A DNA stretch of 64,000 nucleotides. It comes from Paguma larvata (taxonomy: Eukaryota > Chordata > Mammalia > Carnivora > Viverridae). A model generated the notes under the pieces. That model worked only from the letters and a program-made list of their open reading frames with translations. It made no database searches and was not told where the DNA came from. Positions within the stretch are counted from its first letter, which is position 1; every line of letters starts with the position of its first letter. A program made the translations under genes and the position numbers. Shown here piece after piece: positions 1-10,660 of this stretch. The DNA is taken from positions 83,405,123 to 83,469,122 of the forward strand of contig CM057825.1 of assembly GCA_030068075.1 (NCBI GenBank), in the 5' to 3' direction.

Positions 1-1390
1 GAATACACAATGAGGAAAAGACAGCCTTTTCAATAAATAACTTTGGGAAAACGAGTTACATGCAAAGGAATGAAACTGGACCACATTCATAAACCATACA
101 CAAAAATAAACTCAAAATGGTTAAAAACCTACAATGTGAGACCTGCAACTATAAAATTCCTAAAAGAAAACATAGGCAACAATCTCTTGGACATTGATGG
201 ATATGTCTCCTCAGGCAAAAATCTCTTGGCAAATATTGATGGATATATCTCCTCAGGCAAGGGAAACAAAAGCAAAGTATTTTGGGACTATGCCAAAATA
301 AAAAGTTTTGCATAGAAAAGTCAACCATCACCGAATCAAAAAGACAATCTACTAAATGAGAGAAGATATTTGTAAAGGATAAATAAGATAAAGGGTTAAT
401 ATCCAAAATATATAAAGAACTTATACATACAACTCAATGCCAAAAATACAAATAATCAACTAAAAAATGAGCAAAGGACGTGAATAGATTTTTCTCTAAA
501 GAAGACATACAGATGAACAGATACATGAAAAGATGCTCAACATTGCTAATCATCAGGGAAATGCAAATCAAAACAACAGTGAACTATTGTCTCACAGCAA
601 TAGCTAGTATCAAAAAGACAAAAATAACAATTATCGGCAAAGGACTTGGAGAAAAAGGAACCCTCGTGCACTGCTGGTGGGAATGTAAATTAGTGCTACC
701 ACTGTGAAAAACAGGTATGGCGATTCTTCAAAAAATTCAAAATAGAACTACCATATGATACAGTAATTGCACTACTGGGTATTCACCCAAAGAAAACAAA
801 AGCACTAATTCAATAAAATATAGGCAGTCCTGTGTTCATTGCAGCATTATCTGTAATAGCCAAAATATGGAAGCAATTCAAGTATCCATTGATAAATGAA
901 TGGATAAAGATGCAGTGTGTATAACACACACACACAGGAATATTACTCAACCATAAAAAGGAATGAGATCTTGTTATTTGTGATGATATGGATGGACCAA
1001 GAGGGTATTTTGCTAGGTGAAGTAAGTCAGACAGAGAAAGATAAATACTATATAACTGCATTTGTATGTGGAATCTAAAAACAAAACAAACAAAATACAG
1101 TCTTAAATACAAAGAACAAACTGGTGATTGTCAGACAGGAGGTGAAAAGGTAAGGATGAATGAAATAAAGGGGAATAAGAGGTACAAATTTCCAGTTATA
1201 AATAAGTAGTAGAGATGAAAAGTATGGTATAGGGAATATAGTCAAAATATTGTAATAATGTATGGTGACAAGCAGTAAGTACACTTATTAGGGTGAGCAT
1301 TGAGAATTTTTGAATTAATACATTGTACACCTGAAACATAATATTGTATGTCAATTATATTTCAATGATAATTTTGAAAAAAAAAAACAA
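1..1390 (+). mobile_element. L1 LINE 3' part (ORF2 C-terminus plus 3' UTR)
   Basis: The left edge enters L1 ORF2 and the element ends in an A-run at about 1378-1388. The + strand carries the usual late ORF2 landmarks in order: a stretch resembling 'KWLKTYN...FLKEN' near 120-175, the 'CTGCTGGTGGGAATGTAAA' block near 670, the 'ACCATATGATACAGTAATTGCACTACTGGGTATT' region near 750, and the 'ATGAATGGATAAAGATG' block near 895. The frame is broken by many stops, so this is a dead copy. A 90-codon frame at 43-315 is part of it, not a gene. It is 5'-truncated or cut by the window edge. The 3' UTR runs from about 1060 to the A-tail. The divergence suggests an older mammalian L1M-type family; the subfamily cannot be named by eye. 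Confidence 0.85.
181..260 (+). repeat. Local tandem duplication inside the L1
   Basis: Two adjacent near-identical units, 181-218 and 220-260, share 'AATCTCTTGG', then 'ATTGATGGATAT', then 'TCTCCTCAGGCAA'. The second unit has a 3-base insertion and a substitution. The duplication adds roughly 40 bases to the ORF2-derived sequence and is not a normal part of ORF2 as I know it. It probably arose after insertion by slippage or a short tandem duplication. Confidence 0.75.
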
Positions 1391-1391
1391 G

Positions 1392-1902
1392 AAAGTGAAA
1401 ATTCTGTTGTTGCCAATGGCAGGATTTCCTTCTTTTTGTAGTCATTATATATTTATACATTTTCTTCGTCATCACTTAGTTTGACAGTTTGTTTTTATAT
1501 CTTGGCTATTGTGAATCATACAACAATGAGCATGGAAGTGCAGTTAACTCTTTGAGATAGTGACTTTATTTATATATGCCCAGAAACTGGATTGCTGGAT
1601 CATATGGAAGTTCTATTTTTAGTTTAGATTAGTTGAGAAATCTCCATACTATTTTCTATGGTGGTTGCACCAATTTCCATTCCCATCAACAGTGAACTAG
1701 GGCTCCCTTTTCTTCAAATCTCACAATACTTGTTATCTGCGGTCTGATAATAGACATCCCATTAGGTGTGAGGTATTATCCCATTGTGGTTTTCATTTGC
1801 ATTTTTCTGATGATTAGTGCTCTTGAGCAGTTTTTCACATACCTTTTGGTCATTCATGTCTTCTTTGAAAAATATCTCTTTGGGTCGTTTGCCCTGCCAT
1901 TT
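1392..1902 (-). mobile_element. L1 ORF2 segment, inverted 5' half of a twin-primed L1
   Basis: This segment reads as L1 ORF2 on the minus strand. Visible on the + strand are reverse complements of familiar blocks: 'GGTTGCACCAATTTCCATTCC' near 1663-1683, the 'ATCAACAGTG' block that follows it, and 'GATGATTAGTGCTCTTGAGCA' near 1808. Read on the minus strand, it runs from the 'AAGAAGACATGAATGACC' region to 'TGCCATTGGCAACAACA' near 1408-1424. The forward piece starting at 1903 takes up ORF2 at 'ATGTGGATGAACCTGGAGGA', the next segment of ORF2. The two halves are therefore parts of one insertion. Confidence 0.8.
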
Positions 1903-2420
1903 ATGAAAATGTGGATGAACCTGGAGGACATTAGCCTAAGTGAACTAAGCCAGACACACAAAGATAAATACTATATGACCTCACTTATATGTGCAACCTA
2001 AAAATGTCAAGCTCATAGAAGTAGAGAGTAGAAGAGTGATTGACAGGGTTTGGAGGTGGGGGGAAGTGAGAAGATGTTGGTCAAAGGATATAAACTTTCA
2101 GTTATAATATGAGTAACTTCTAGGGAGCTAATGTACAGAGTGGTGACTATAATTAATAATACTGCATTGTATATTTAAAATTTGCTAGGAGAGTAAATCT
2201 TAAGTGTTCTCACCACAAGAAAGAAAAGAAAAGAAAAGAAAAGAGAAGAAAGGAAAGGAAAGGAAAGGAAAGGAAAGGAAAGGAAAGAAACCCCCTAAGC
2301 TTATGGATATGTTAATTAGCTTGATCACAGTCTTTACTTCACAATATAGGTGTATCAAATCATCATGCTGTACACATTAAATATATACAACTTTTATTTG
2401 TCAATTATATATTTATGTGA
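1903..2420 (+). mobile_element. L1 ORF2 end and 3' UTR, forward half of the twin-primed L1
   Basis: The forward half begins at the ORF2 segment 'GATGAACCTGGAGGACATTA', continues through 'AAAGATAAATACTATATGACC' and the ORF2 end, and then the 3' UTR ('GGGAGCTAATGTACAGAGTGGTGACTATAA'-like region near 2130-2155). It ends near 2420 in 'AACTTTTATTTGTCAATTA', typical of older L1 3' ends. An A/G pentanucleotide tract at 2218-2290 splits the 3' UTR. Together with 1392-1902 it gives the inverted-5'/forward-3' arrangement known for L1 twin priming. Confidence 0.8.
2218..2290 (+). repeat. Pentanucleotide microsatellite AAAAG to AAAGG
   Basis: About five AAAAG units are followed, after one irregular unit, by about eight AAAGG units. 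The tract lies within the L1 3' UTR, in a naturally purine-rich place, so it probably grew from that sequence. One strand is wholly purine over about 70 bases. Confidence 0.9.
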
Positions 2421-2715
2421 ACATAGCAGGGGGTAGGGGGAGAAAAAATATGCCTGTGGACAGTAATTTAGGCCTTTTGCCTATTTCATACTGACCACAA
2501 TCTTCCCTTCCTGGAGGCCTGTACTATGGATTTTGAATTTTCTTAGCCAGCTACCACAATCACCTGATTCATTCCTTGTGAAAGACCAATAGGTAGGTAG
2601 GTAGGTAGGTGGGTGGGTGGATGGATAGATAGATCGATCAATCGATTGATCGATAGATAATCTACTTGTTCTGCTTCTTTGGTTGAGCCTTGACTGACAC
2701 AGTTCCTGATTTTAG
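2421..2715. repeat. Tetranucleotide microsatellite with unclassified flanks
   Basis: The core at about 2590-2658 is a stepwise series: TAGG units, then TGGG, GATG and GATA units, then GATC-like units, ending in GATA. The right flank ('TCTGCTTCTTTGGTTGAGCC') resembles a repeat end often found next to GATA tracts in mammals, but I cannot name the family. The left flank 2440-2585 shows nothing I recognise. Confidence 0.75.
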
Positions 2716-3410
2716 TAACCTTACATTCCAGTGGGAGGAGACATAATAAACACATAACTACATTAGGAATTGATAAATAATATGAAGAGAAGGTAAAGTC
2801 ATAGACAAGAGAAAGACTGCCATCTTAAATAGAATGTCAAGGAAAACATCTGATGACGTGACCTTTGGGCAGAAACTTGAGTGAAATAACAAAACACATG
2901 CCCTACCTGTATTTGAGAGAAAAACATTTCTAGTCTAGAGAAGATCAAGTCCAAAGCTCACGAGGTAATAGAACATACAGTGTGTTTAGGCAGGAGAAGG
3001 ATGGAAGGGCTAAGGTTCAGGCAATGATGGATAACATGGAAGAAGTAAGGTCAAACATGCTCTTGGGCAGACTCTGTTGCACTGGAAGGTGATGAAAGGC
3101 TTTGGGTCTTGTGAATGAGATGTAAAACTCTGCAATGTTGTTGAGATAGCAAATAGGTACAGGTTAGAAGGACTGGGCTGCTGGGTAGAAAGCAGACCTT
3201 ACGATGGAAGAGTAGAAGCAGGGAGAGCAACTCGGAAGCAATTATAATATTCCAGGAAAGGGGTGATGACAGTGTGGCCCAGAGTCATACAAAGGGTGAG
3301 GCCAAGCACTGGTTGGCTCCTCTGTATATTCTGACAGAGAAATGAGAGATTTACTGAAGGATTTGGATGAGGATTGTGAGAAAGAGCAGAAAGAAAAAAA
3401 TGACGCTAAC
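2716..3410 (-). mobile_element. LINE-2 (L2) fragment, minus strand
   Basis: The + strand reads like the reverse complement of an L2 3' region. It has 'TTACATTCCAGTGGGAGGAG' near 2721, 'GATGACGTGACCTTTGGGCAG' near 2852 (the antisense of the L2 'GTCACCTCCTCC' block), and an antisense of the 'CTGCTTCCA...' region near 3200-3250. It is highly diverged, as expected for this ancient family, so the limits are approximate. The short frames here have no coding support. Confidence 0.6.
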
Positions 3411-3660
3411 CCTTCAGGCCTGAGCCTCACTGCCTTGAAAGGCTTTCCCTGATTCCCCAGGTCTGGAATGAGGTGGTACCGCAGGGCCCTGCTCTTTAGA
3501 CAGCACAGTGACTATCACACCACCCCAGGTCTGGCTGTTAGCTTTCTGGGATTCACCCAAGACTGCAGGCTTCTCCAGGCGATGGACTGTTGACATCTTG
3601 TTTGTAACTTTATCTCTAGGACCTGCTGCAGTACCCAGAGACACTCATTGAATGAATGAG
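3411..3660 (+). mobile_element. LINE-2 3' end, plus strand
   Basis: The segment contains 'AAAGGCTTTCCCTGATTCCC' near 3438 (the L2 'GAAGCCTTCCCTGA' block) and ends with 'CTCATTGAATGAATGAG' near 3647, the typical L2 3' terminus. It abuts the minus-strand L2 at 2716-3410. The two are either separate insertions or one rearranged copy. Confidence 0.65.
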
Positions 3661-3962
3661 TCTTTTCTTAATGCTTGCAGTTCACAATTAGGAAATTTTA
3701 TCTTATGTTAATTTCAACCTATTTGTTATATTTGGTATTTTGTTAAACATAATTTATTTTGTTGAACTTTATTTTCACAAATTGCTAACCATTTATAATT
3801 TATTTTCACTATCTGGTTTTCACCCTTTTCTCTATCTCTACTAAAGTTTACTTTTTTTTTAACATATTTGGATAAACATGTTCATGTTACTGAGAACTCA
3901 TCTGTGATATCTATAGACATTTTCCTTATTGTTTCTATTCCTCTTTGATATTTTTGATATAT
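3661..3962. other. AT-rich stretch, no confident feature
   Basis: The sequence is rich in TTT and ATT runs up to the SINE target site. Parts of 3700-4400 on either side of the SINE faintly resemble minus-strand LINE sequence ('TTTTTATGGTTTGATTTTTT' near 4304), but I cannot prove it. Confidence 0.4.
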
Positions 3963-4214
3963 AGAAGTATCTTCTTGGGGCGCCTGGGTGGCTCAGTTGG
4001 TTGAGCGGCCAACTTTGGCTCAGGTCATGAGCTCATGGTCTGTAAGTTCGAGCCCCACGTCGGGCTCTGTACTGAAGGCTCGGAGCCTGGAGCCTGCTTT
4101 GGATTCTGTGTCTCCCTCTCTCTCTGCCCTTCCCCTGCTCACACTCTGTCTCTAGGTCTCTCAAAAATAAATAAATGTTAAAACATTTAAAAAAAAAAAA
4201 AGAAGTATCTTCTT
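3963..4214 (+). mobile_element. SINEC (tRNA-derived carnivore SINE) with 14-bp target-site duplication
   Basis: The element runs 3977-4200. The direct repeat AGAAGTATCTTCTT lies perfectly at both ends (3963-3976 and 4201-4214). The head carries a pol III A box (TGGCTCAGTTGG) and B box (AGTTCGAGCC), then the felid-type middle, a short pyrimidine tract and an A-rich tail. The perfect duplication and good match to the felid pattern point to a fairly recent insertion. There is no polypeptide; it moves with L1 proteins. Confidence 0.95.
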
Positions 4215-7200
4215 TATTTTCATTTTTAAGAGATCAAATTTATTATTTCTCTTTTACTTTTATACCTATAGAGCAAAACCATATAATTTATATCATTCAT
4301 CAAGTTTTTATGGTTTGATTTTTTTTAATTCATCGCTTTTTTCTCCGGAGATTTATTTTGTATGTGGCACAAAAGGATTTACTTAAACTGATCTTTCTCT
4401 AAATAAGCACAAAGTTGAAAAGAGCAGTGAGTTTTTACCTGAGAAACCTCCTTACCAATTTCTCAAGGCCAAGAGTGGCATATTTTGTGTCATTTTTCAA
4501 GCGGTAACTAATGTCCTTATTGTTTCTGAAACAATACCAGCTGTCCCTGGAGGCAATACTAAAATATGAAGTAATGGCGTTCTTTACTTTGGAAGATGTA
4601 TCAGTACAGATCAGACGTTTCTTTAAATTGGTTTACTGAGCTAACACTACTACAAGATTGAAAGGTTAAGGACCAACAGTGCTTCAGCTTTTCCCAATAA
4701 TCTCTCAGGCTCCCAAGGGACCCCAAACTGCTAGAGCTAAAAGCAAGAACTTTATTTTGGTTCAACCATGCTTTGGACCTAGGCAATTTCTAGGCATTCT
4801 TATGGGCTCAACAAAGACGATCTTGATATAATTGTACTCATTCTACTCATGACCTAAGTAAGGATTAATTCAATTCTTTAATAGCATAACCCTAGTCCAC
4901 TGACACATTCTTAATTTAGCAAAGTCACAAGTAATGGCTTTCTTAGCTTTTTTCTTAGCAAACTAAGAACAAACCTTCTTAGCTTTTTTCTGCCTGTCAA
5001 AATTAAGTACAGAAGAGCAACATAAGAGCGGGAAACAAAAAGGATATAAACACAGAGAATTTTTCAAACTTTAAAAACTAATAATAAATTTGAGGGCAAA
5101 AGTTGACTACTCTACCAAATGTAGGACTTCCCATAGTTCAGGGCCCTGAATCCCTAGGGTTACAGAAATCCCAAATACACCATATTTTCTATTATTAGAT
5201 TTTTCTAATTTTAATCCTGTTAAACTTCTGCTGTAATAAAAATATGGAGCTTCATAAAGCCAGTTTATAAGATCAGAAAGTTTTCCTGTGCCAGACTATT
5301 TCAAATTCCAACTCCAGGTTTTAGTTTAAAAAAAAAAAATCAAGTCCATAATCAACTTATCCTAATTTTTATCAAAATGAAAACATTTACTGAGGAAGGG
5401 AAGTGACTGAGAAATATGCTGGAATTTCACCTTTGTCACTTCCATTTAAATCAAATAAGAGAGCGTCCATGTGGCTTTCAAAGGTACAAATAAAACATGT
5501 TAAGAATTTTAGCTGACTGCTTAATGGCTGGATTTCTTCTTATATATTATTAACTTTTGAACCATAAATCTACCTTACATCCTAGAATCTCGGCATCGGG
5601 GCACTCGGCAAAAGTTTAAATGTTCCCGCGTAGAAAATATCCTCTGGTAAAAGATCGAAGGAATGTTTAATGACCATCGAGTGACCAAGTAAATCATCTC
5701 ACCATCCCACCGTGTACGTTTCATAATGATGTACCTTTGCATTTGGTTCGATATCCAAATATCCAAAGCGAACAAAAGGCTTAAAAATGAATGCACATAT
5801 TTCATACTCATCGTCATACCACGAGTATTTAAGTTAAATGATCTTTCATAAAAGCAGCTTATTCAAAATATTTGAATAAAAAACAAATTTGACCACGTAT
5901 TAGAAATAATAACTTCCGCATTCGTTCAAAAAGCCCCCTGTTGAAAGCAAACGCGGACAAGGACAGACTACATGTTGTCACCACAGCGCATCAGGTGTTT
6001 TGACTTGAATACATTTCTTTGTCATGCATGGGTTAGAAAAGACTTCTTTTCTTGCCAAATTTGAGCATTTGGCTTTATAATCATGGTCATATTCAGGTCA
6101 TCAATGGGGACTATGACAGTGAAAGTAAAATTGTGTTACAGTGCCTTTAAAGTGGTTTATTTAAATGCTTCTTCTGGTGGGCTAACAATACCCTTTGAAT
6201 CTAAAAGCAAGTCATTTCAACAATAAGTTTAAAAATATACACAAGGGTCCAGAATTCTGATCACCTAACATCTGAATATAACGATCATTTTAAAACACTT
6301 TTAACTGCCAAAGTCCTGGCTCCCCTATCACTCTCAAGCTGAAACACGATAAATTTGAGGGACTCTAATAATTTTCAATCATTGTGTACTGCACATGCTC
6401 AGAACCGATCACTTCCAAATTCGAGGGCATATAAAAATTTGAAGAGCTTCAATTATTTTAAATCACCATGTGCCGCACCGAGAGAGATTTGAAATTGTTG
6501 TAGTGCCTCACATTTTTTTTAAGTGCTTCAGTTTGGAAGGGAGTCAAGCGGCATTCCGACATTGAGGCGCAAGACACGTTGGCCTATTTTGACACCATAA
6601 CGCTCATCGCAACTAGAAAACATACACCCAAGGGCCAAGGAACTAGTTTTTTTCTCCATTACACATTTTGAAAAGGGAGGGTCTTTTAAAACCAAATAAA
6701 CACTCCATTCAATTAGGAAACAGCAAAATGAGAAAGTCCTGATTACCAGATCAGACCAGGGCAGAAAGGTCCAAATGGTGTTTGCAAAGAATGGTTTTTC
6801 CCTAAACTTGAGGCAATACAATGGCTAAAAGAGACTCACAGCTAAAGAAATGCAAGCTTCCAAAAGTACAGCAGGCAAATTCATACACTCCTACAGCTGA
6901 ATTTTAATCATCTTGGCATTTCCCTTTCCCGCACCAAGGTTTTCCTTGCCCCAATTTGCCCGGCAGAGCTCACTTTCTGGTCCCCCCGGATGGATGGTTA
7001 TACGGCATTATGTTTTATCAACACTCTTGCACCACCGTTTCTATGTTCTCTTTGTTTGATTGTGGGAGAGGGTGAGCGCGCTGACATTTTGCGCGGCTTA
7101 GAGTTCACTTTCGACATCCAAATCCTTAAAGAACCCCCAAATTGTATCAGCACAATCGGGCTATTTAAAGATGGCCTTTCTTCAGCATTTCCCATCTTTT

Positions 7201-7379
7201 CATCCCAGGAAAAAGTTATGGTCTCCTTTGTTGCCTTTGGGTTTTCACGTATGTTGGCCTGGCAGGGCCCGGAGAGCAGGATGCTCTTCATGATTCTGCG
7301 TCAGGGAAAACATAATGTCCTATAGTTAGTAGGGGGGAAAAAAAGGGTAAGGAAAAAAAATGAAAGAAAAAGAGCCTGA
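4215..7379. other. Unique, repeat-poor sequence
   Basis: From about 4400 onward I recognise no SINE, LINE, LTR or DNA transposon. The open frames here (80 codons minus at 5575-5817, 97 codons minus at 6528-6821, 111 codons plus at 6990-7325 with an overlapping 97-codon frame on the other strand at 6998-7291) show no domain, and the overlapping open strands argue against coding. The stretch near 6900-7330 has a slightly higher GC content and a 'GCTATTTAAAGATGG' run near 7159, and may be conserved non-coding DNA. It begins the longest repeat-poor interval of the window. Confidence 0.55.
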
Positions 7380-7620
7380 AGGCACTGGAATAATTAAGCA
7401 AATGCAGTGACAGCCGTGGCAGGTCCCGGGCAGAACTGGCTCCACTGAGCTGAATTAATGACATCAACAGCCCAGTGTCTCCATTAACATTTGATCATTA
7501 ATTATTACCCTCTGACAGTAAGAGCCTAAACCTTCTTAGGAGTGGCCTGTTATTAATCTGCCTTACCTGCCCTGAGCACGGGCTGCTCGCCTACCTCAGT
7601 GCTGTTGGTGGGCTGGTTTT
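7380..7620. promoter_or_regulatory. Candidate conserved enhancer rich in homeodomain/TALE-type sites
   Basis: The block looks strikingly unlike its neighbours. It has TGACAG (MEIS/TALE-type core) at 7408-7413 and 7513-7518, TAATTA (homeodomain core) at 7499-7504 inside a dense TTGATCATTAATTATTA run (7491-7507), 'GAATTAATGAC' near 7452, 'TTATTAATCTG' near 7551 and a TTACCTGCCC run near 7563. It has no open reading frame of note and no repeat. Clusters of this kind are common in deeply conserved developmental enhancers. The enhancer call is inference: motif cores are short and no alignment was possible. Confidence 0.4.
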
Positions 7621-8212
7621 CGTTTCTTGTTTTCTTAAACCTCAACTATTGCTTCATTTACTTGGGTAAACGGTGATGACCATCAAATTATAAATCTGCT
7701 TGGATTGCTGGATTATGGTTTTCTCATCTAAGAGAGGGAGAGAACCTACCTGGACCTGTTGCTCTCATTTTCTTTGTCCCGTGTACAAGGGTCGGGGGAC
7801 ACGGTCTACCTGAAGAACTGAGCAGGAAAGCAAGAAGTAAATCATTCTCCATTGTCCCCTTACCTACAGGGACAACAGCTTTTTAGATTTTCTCAGAATC
7901 CCATTCTTGGGGCTGTGATCATCAGAAATAACTGTCTTCTCAGCTCTAAAATGCTCTCCTTGAAATGCTTAAACGAAAAACAGCGAGAAGCTCAATTTTA
8001 TGTCTATATCGTCAAATAATTATCTCAGCAAATTCTGATAATCCTTCAGACAAGTCACATTCTGTTTTCCAATGACAATTACTTGAATTTTCTCTTTTAC
8101 AAATTAAAGATTGGTGGTGTATCTATATCTAAAGTCTGCTGGGGAAACTTTAAAACTTGTCAGAGCTTTGGTAATTTAATACGTGCATGCATACACACAC
8201 AGAGACCTGCAT

Positions 8213-8249
<37 letters not shown>

Positions 8250-10549
8250 CACGTGCACACACACCACAGATAATCTATAAAATTGCAGGAGAAAAATTAG
8301 AGAGCCAAAAACAAAAAAAAAGAAATAGAAAAGAAAAGAAATCAAAAGACCTATTCATGTTTAACAATGCCCCAATTTCTCTCCAGCAAAGATTGGTCCT
8401 TACCACGTGATGGTATGTCTCCATCACTGGTGAGAAAAAGAAATTGGGAAATGCAAACAGAAGCTCACGTGTTAAGTAGTATCCTCCTGGCAGCGGATCT
8501 TATAGTATTAGTGCGATAATTAACCTTTACCAAAGAAGACTTCATAGAAGTCTAATACATTAATTTGCTGATTGTTCTTTTCCTGCTAGAGACATAATCC
8601 AGAGTTCACTACCTAGTCATAAACATAGACACAATATAACTTAATAGAGTTCCTGCTACAGCTCATGACCCCGAATAGACTGAGAAAATGCCAGCGCCTC
8701 AGGGACTGTAGAGACACTCCCCGGTCCACAGAAGGAACCGATGTATGTCTCTCCTCTTCGGCAAGGAAACAGTAGAACCGGATCTGACCAGCCATCTCCG
8801 TTAGATCCTGTTTTTGTACGTCACTGGTATTGGCTCCCATGTGGTGGGCTGCGTAGGTTTTCCCGAGAGGAATGCGAGAAAGAAATCTCATGCTCACCAG
8901 CCAAACCCTCAAAAGAACCTTCCTCTCATTTAGGGACAGACCTCTGTTCTCCTGTTCACAGTAGCTCATTGATTACTCCTTCATGACGCTCCTTCTGAGT
9001 CCTTTGGTCAACTCATGTGATTCACAGGGCCTCTTTATCGGAAGCCATTACTCAGAAATCACCTTGGACGCAGAGCATGTGGAATGAAGTCTTTGATTAA
9101 CACAAGTTCTTGGTTACCCAGTATAACAAAATTATAAAATGAAGGAAAAAGTAATTTAGTTCTGTCATCTGTAAAAGTACTAGAAAAAATAAACGGCACA
9201 GTTCCTTGTAAGGCAAAAGTTGAGATTTTCATTGAGACATGTTGTTTGCATAACTAAAGTCAGAGTGGCAAGGGAAGAACATAAAAGGAAGGACAAAGTA
9301 ACCAGGACTAAATCTACTTAGTAAAATAAAAAAAAAAAACAAACAAAAAAACAAACAAACAAAAACCGAATGTCCTAGATATACAAGGCAATTTTGTCAT
9401 GGAGGAAAAAACAGTCGACATTTCCTATCTGTGTACCATTTTCTTCAAGCCTCAGGGGAATTACCATCATCATATGTTATCAAACTTTCTCATCAATCCA
9501 TCAAGTTAACTTTCTTCCCTAAGACTCTTACTCTCCATACTTTGTGGCAATTCCTAGGACATAGCTCCATTTCTCTTCATTTCAGTAATATGCTGAGTGT
9601 TTCTACAATTACCCCTAACTAATGGGCCAAACGAGCCACCATAGATTTTTCTGGTCTCTTAGACTCAGATGTGCTCAACTTTTTACAACTTTCTTATAAA
9701 CTCACTCGAGTCTTCTCTTTTAACATCGCCCTAAATAGATTTGAACCCGATTATGTATAATCTCTCTTTCTTCTGTAACAATAACACCGGTGGGTTGGAT
9801 TCTTAATGTTTCTACCACATTCCCTCTGGTTGGTTATAGGCGCTAACTGTTCCTGCTGCAATTTCTCTAGAGTGTCCCTGACTCTTAAGTCTGTCGGTCA
9901 CCCAAGTTCACATCAGGATCTCGAGCCACAAATACTGACTCCCAACAATCCTCCCACTGCATATAATCAATCCACATTAGAACACTCTCAGAAAAAAAGG
10001 AAATGAATGAACGCAAAGCATTAAGGCACCATCTTTATGATATTTATAACAAACGGAGCCATGCTTCCCATGGGCGGTCCTTAAAAAGTCACTACGTTAA
10101 ACATTCTCCTATTCTAGTTTCTTATTAAATATTTTCCTGAGTTTTCTTCATCTTACGCCACATTCACCATGACTCTTTAAAGAATTAAAATCTTGCATTT
10201 TGATTACCTCTTTTTTTACATTTAGCGAAAGATTACAGAGCAGATATTGTTTGACACTGAAATTCGGTTAACATGTCCTCCACTGGAGCATAGTTGTACA
10301 CATTGTTTCAGAGCTAACATAATGGGGAATATTTTCAAAGAGGGCTGTGTTTCAAGCCAGATGGTTTATCTGCCGAAACAATCCTCCCAGTAGAGAAATA
10401 GTGGCTGCACAGTTGCAGTAGTGTTCATAAGCCCAGTGCAGTAGATTCATTTGGCACCCACATTTTGGAGTCAAACAAAAGTGCGGTTTGTGTGAATCTC
10501 AGACTCAGACGTTCATAAGTGAAAAGGAGTTTTCTGCTATTGCACATTG
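7621..10549. other. Unique, repeat-poor sequence with one CA microsatellite
   Basis: No interspersed repeat was recognised. A 118-codon minus frame (8613-8969) overlaps an 81-codon plus frame and has no domain. A short A/AAAC-rich run is at 9328-9365. The pyrimidine-rich 9430-9990 has a faint LINE-2 feel but no diagnostic block. No gene is supported. Confidence 0.5.
8215..8246 (+). repeat. (CA)n dinucleotide microsatellite
   Basis: About sixteen uninterrupted CA units are flanked by imperfect CA-rich sequence at 8193-8200 and 8252-8264. The short histidine/threonine frames overlapping it are translation artefacts of the repeat. Confidence 0.95.
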
Positions 10550-10660
10550 TGCCTTATTGTGAACGCAGGAGCGTGTTTATATCGAAAACAATATGCAAAT
10601 ATGATTTTTAAACATATATTAATAGTTTCACCCACACGATTCAAGGGGACGATACTACAA
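10550..10660. promoter_or_regulatory. Candidate regulatory block with a perfect POU octamer
   Basis: A perfect octamer ATGCAAAT sits at 10593-10600 within AT-rich sequence containing 'CATATATTAATAG' near 10612. It lies inside the repeat-poor interval. A single octamer is expected by chance about once per 33 kb of both-strand sequence, so this call is weak. Confidence 0.2.

Noticed and set aside
3977..4200. tRNA gene, suggested by the A and B boxes
   Set aside because: The boxes belong to the tRNA-derived head of a SINE; no cloverleaf is intact and the body continues into the SINE tail.
6990..7325. 111-codon plus-strand frame as an exon
   Set aside because: The opposite strand is open over almost the same span, and no domain or splice signals are convincing.
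9430..9990. Possible LINE-2 in the repeat-poor interval
   Set aside because: Pyrimidine-rich sequence with no diagnostic L2 block; recorded as unique, but it is the likeliest place for a missed old repeat.
10593..10600. Single POU octamer as proof of an enhancer
   Set aside because: An eight-base match is expected about once or twice by chance in a window of this size; kept only as a weak candidate.
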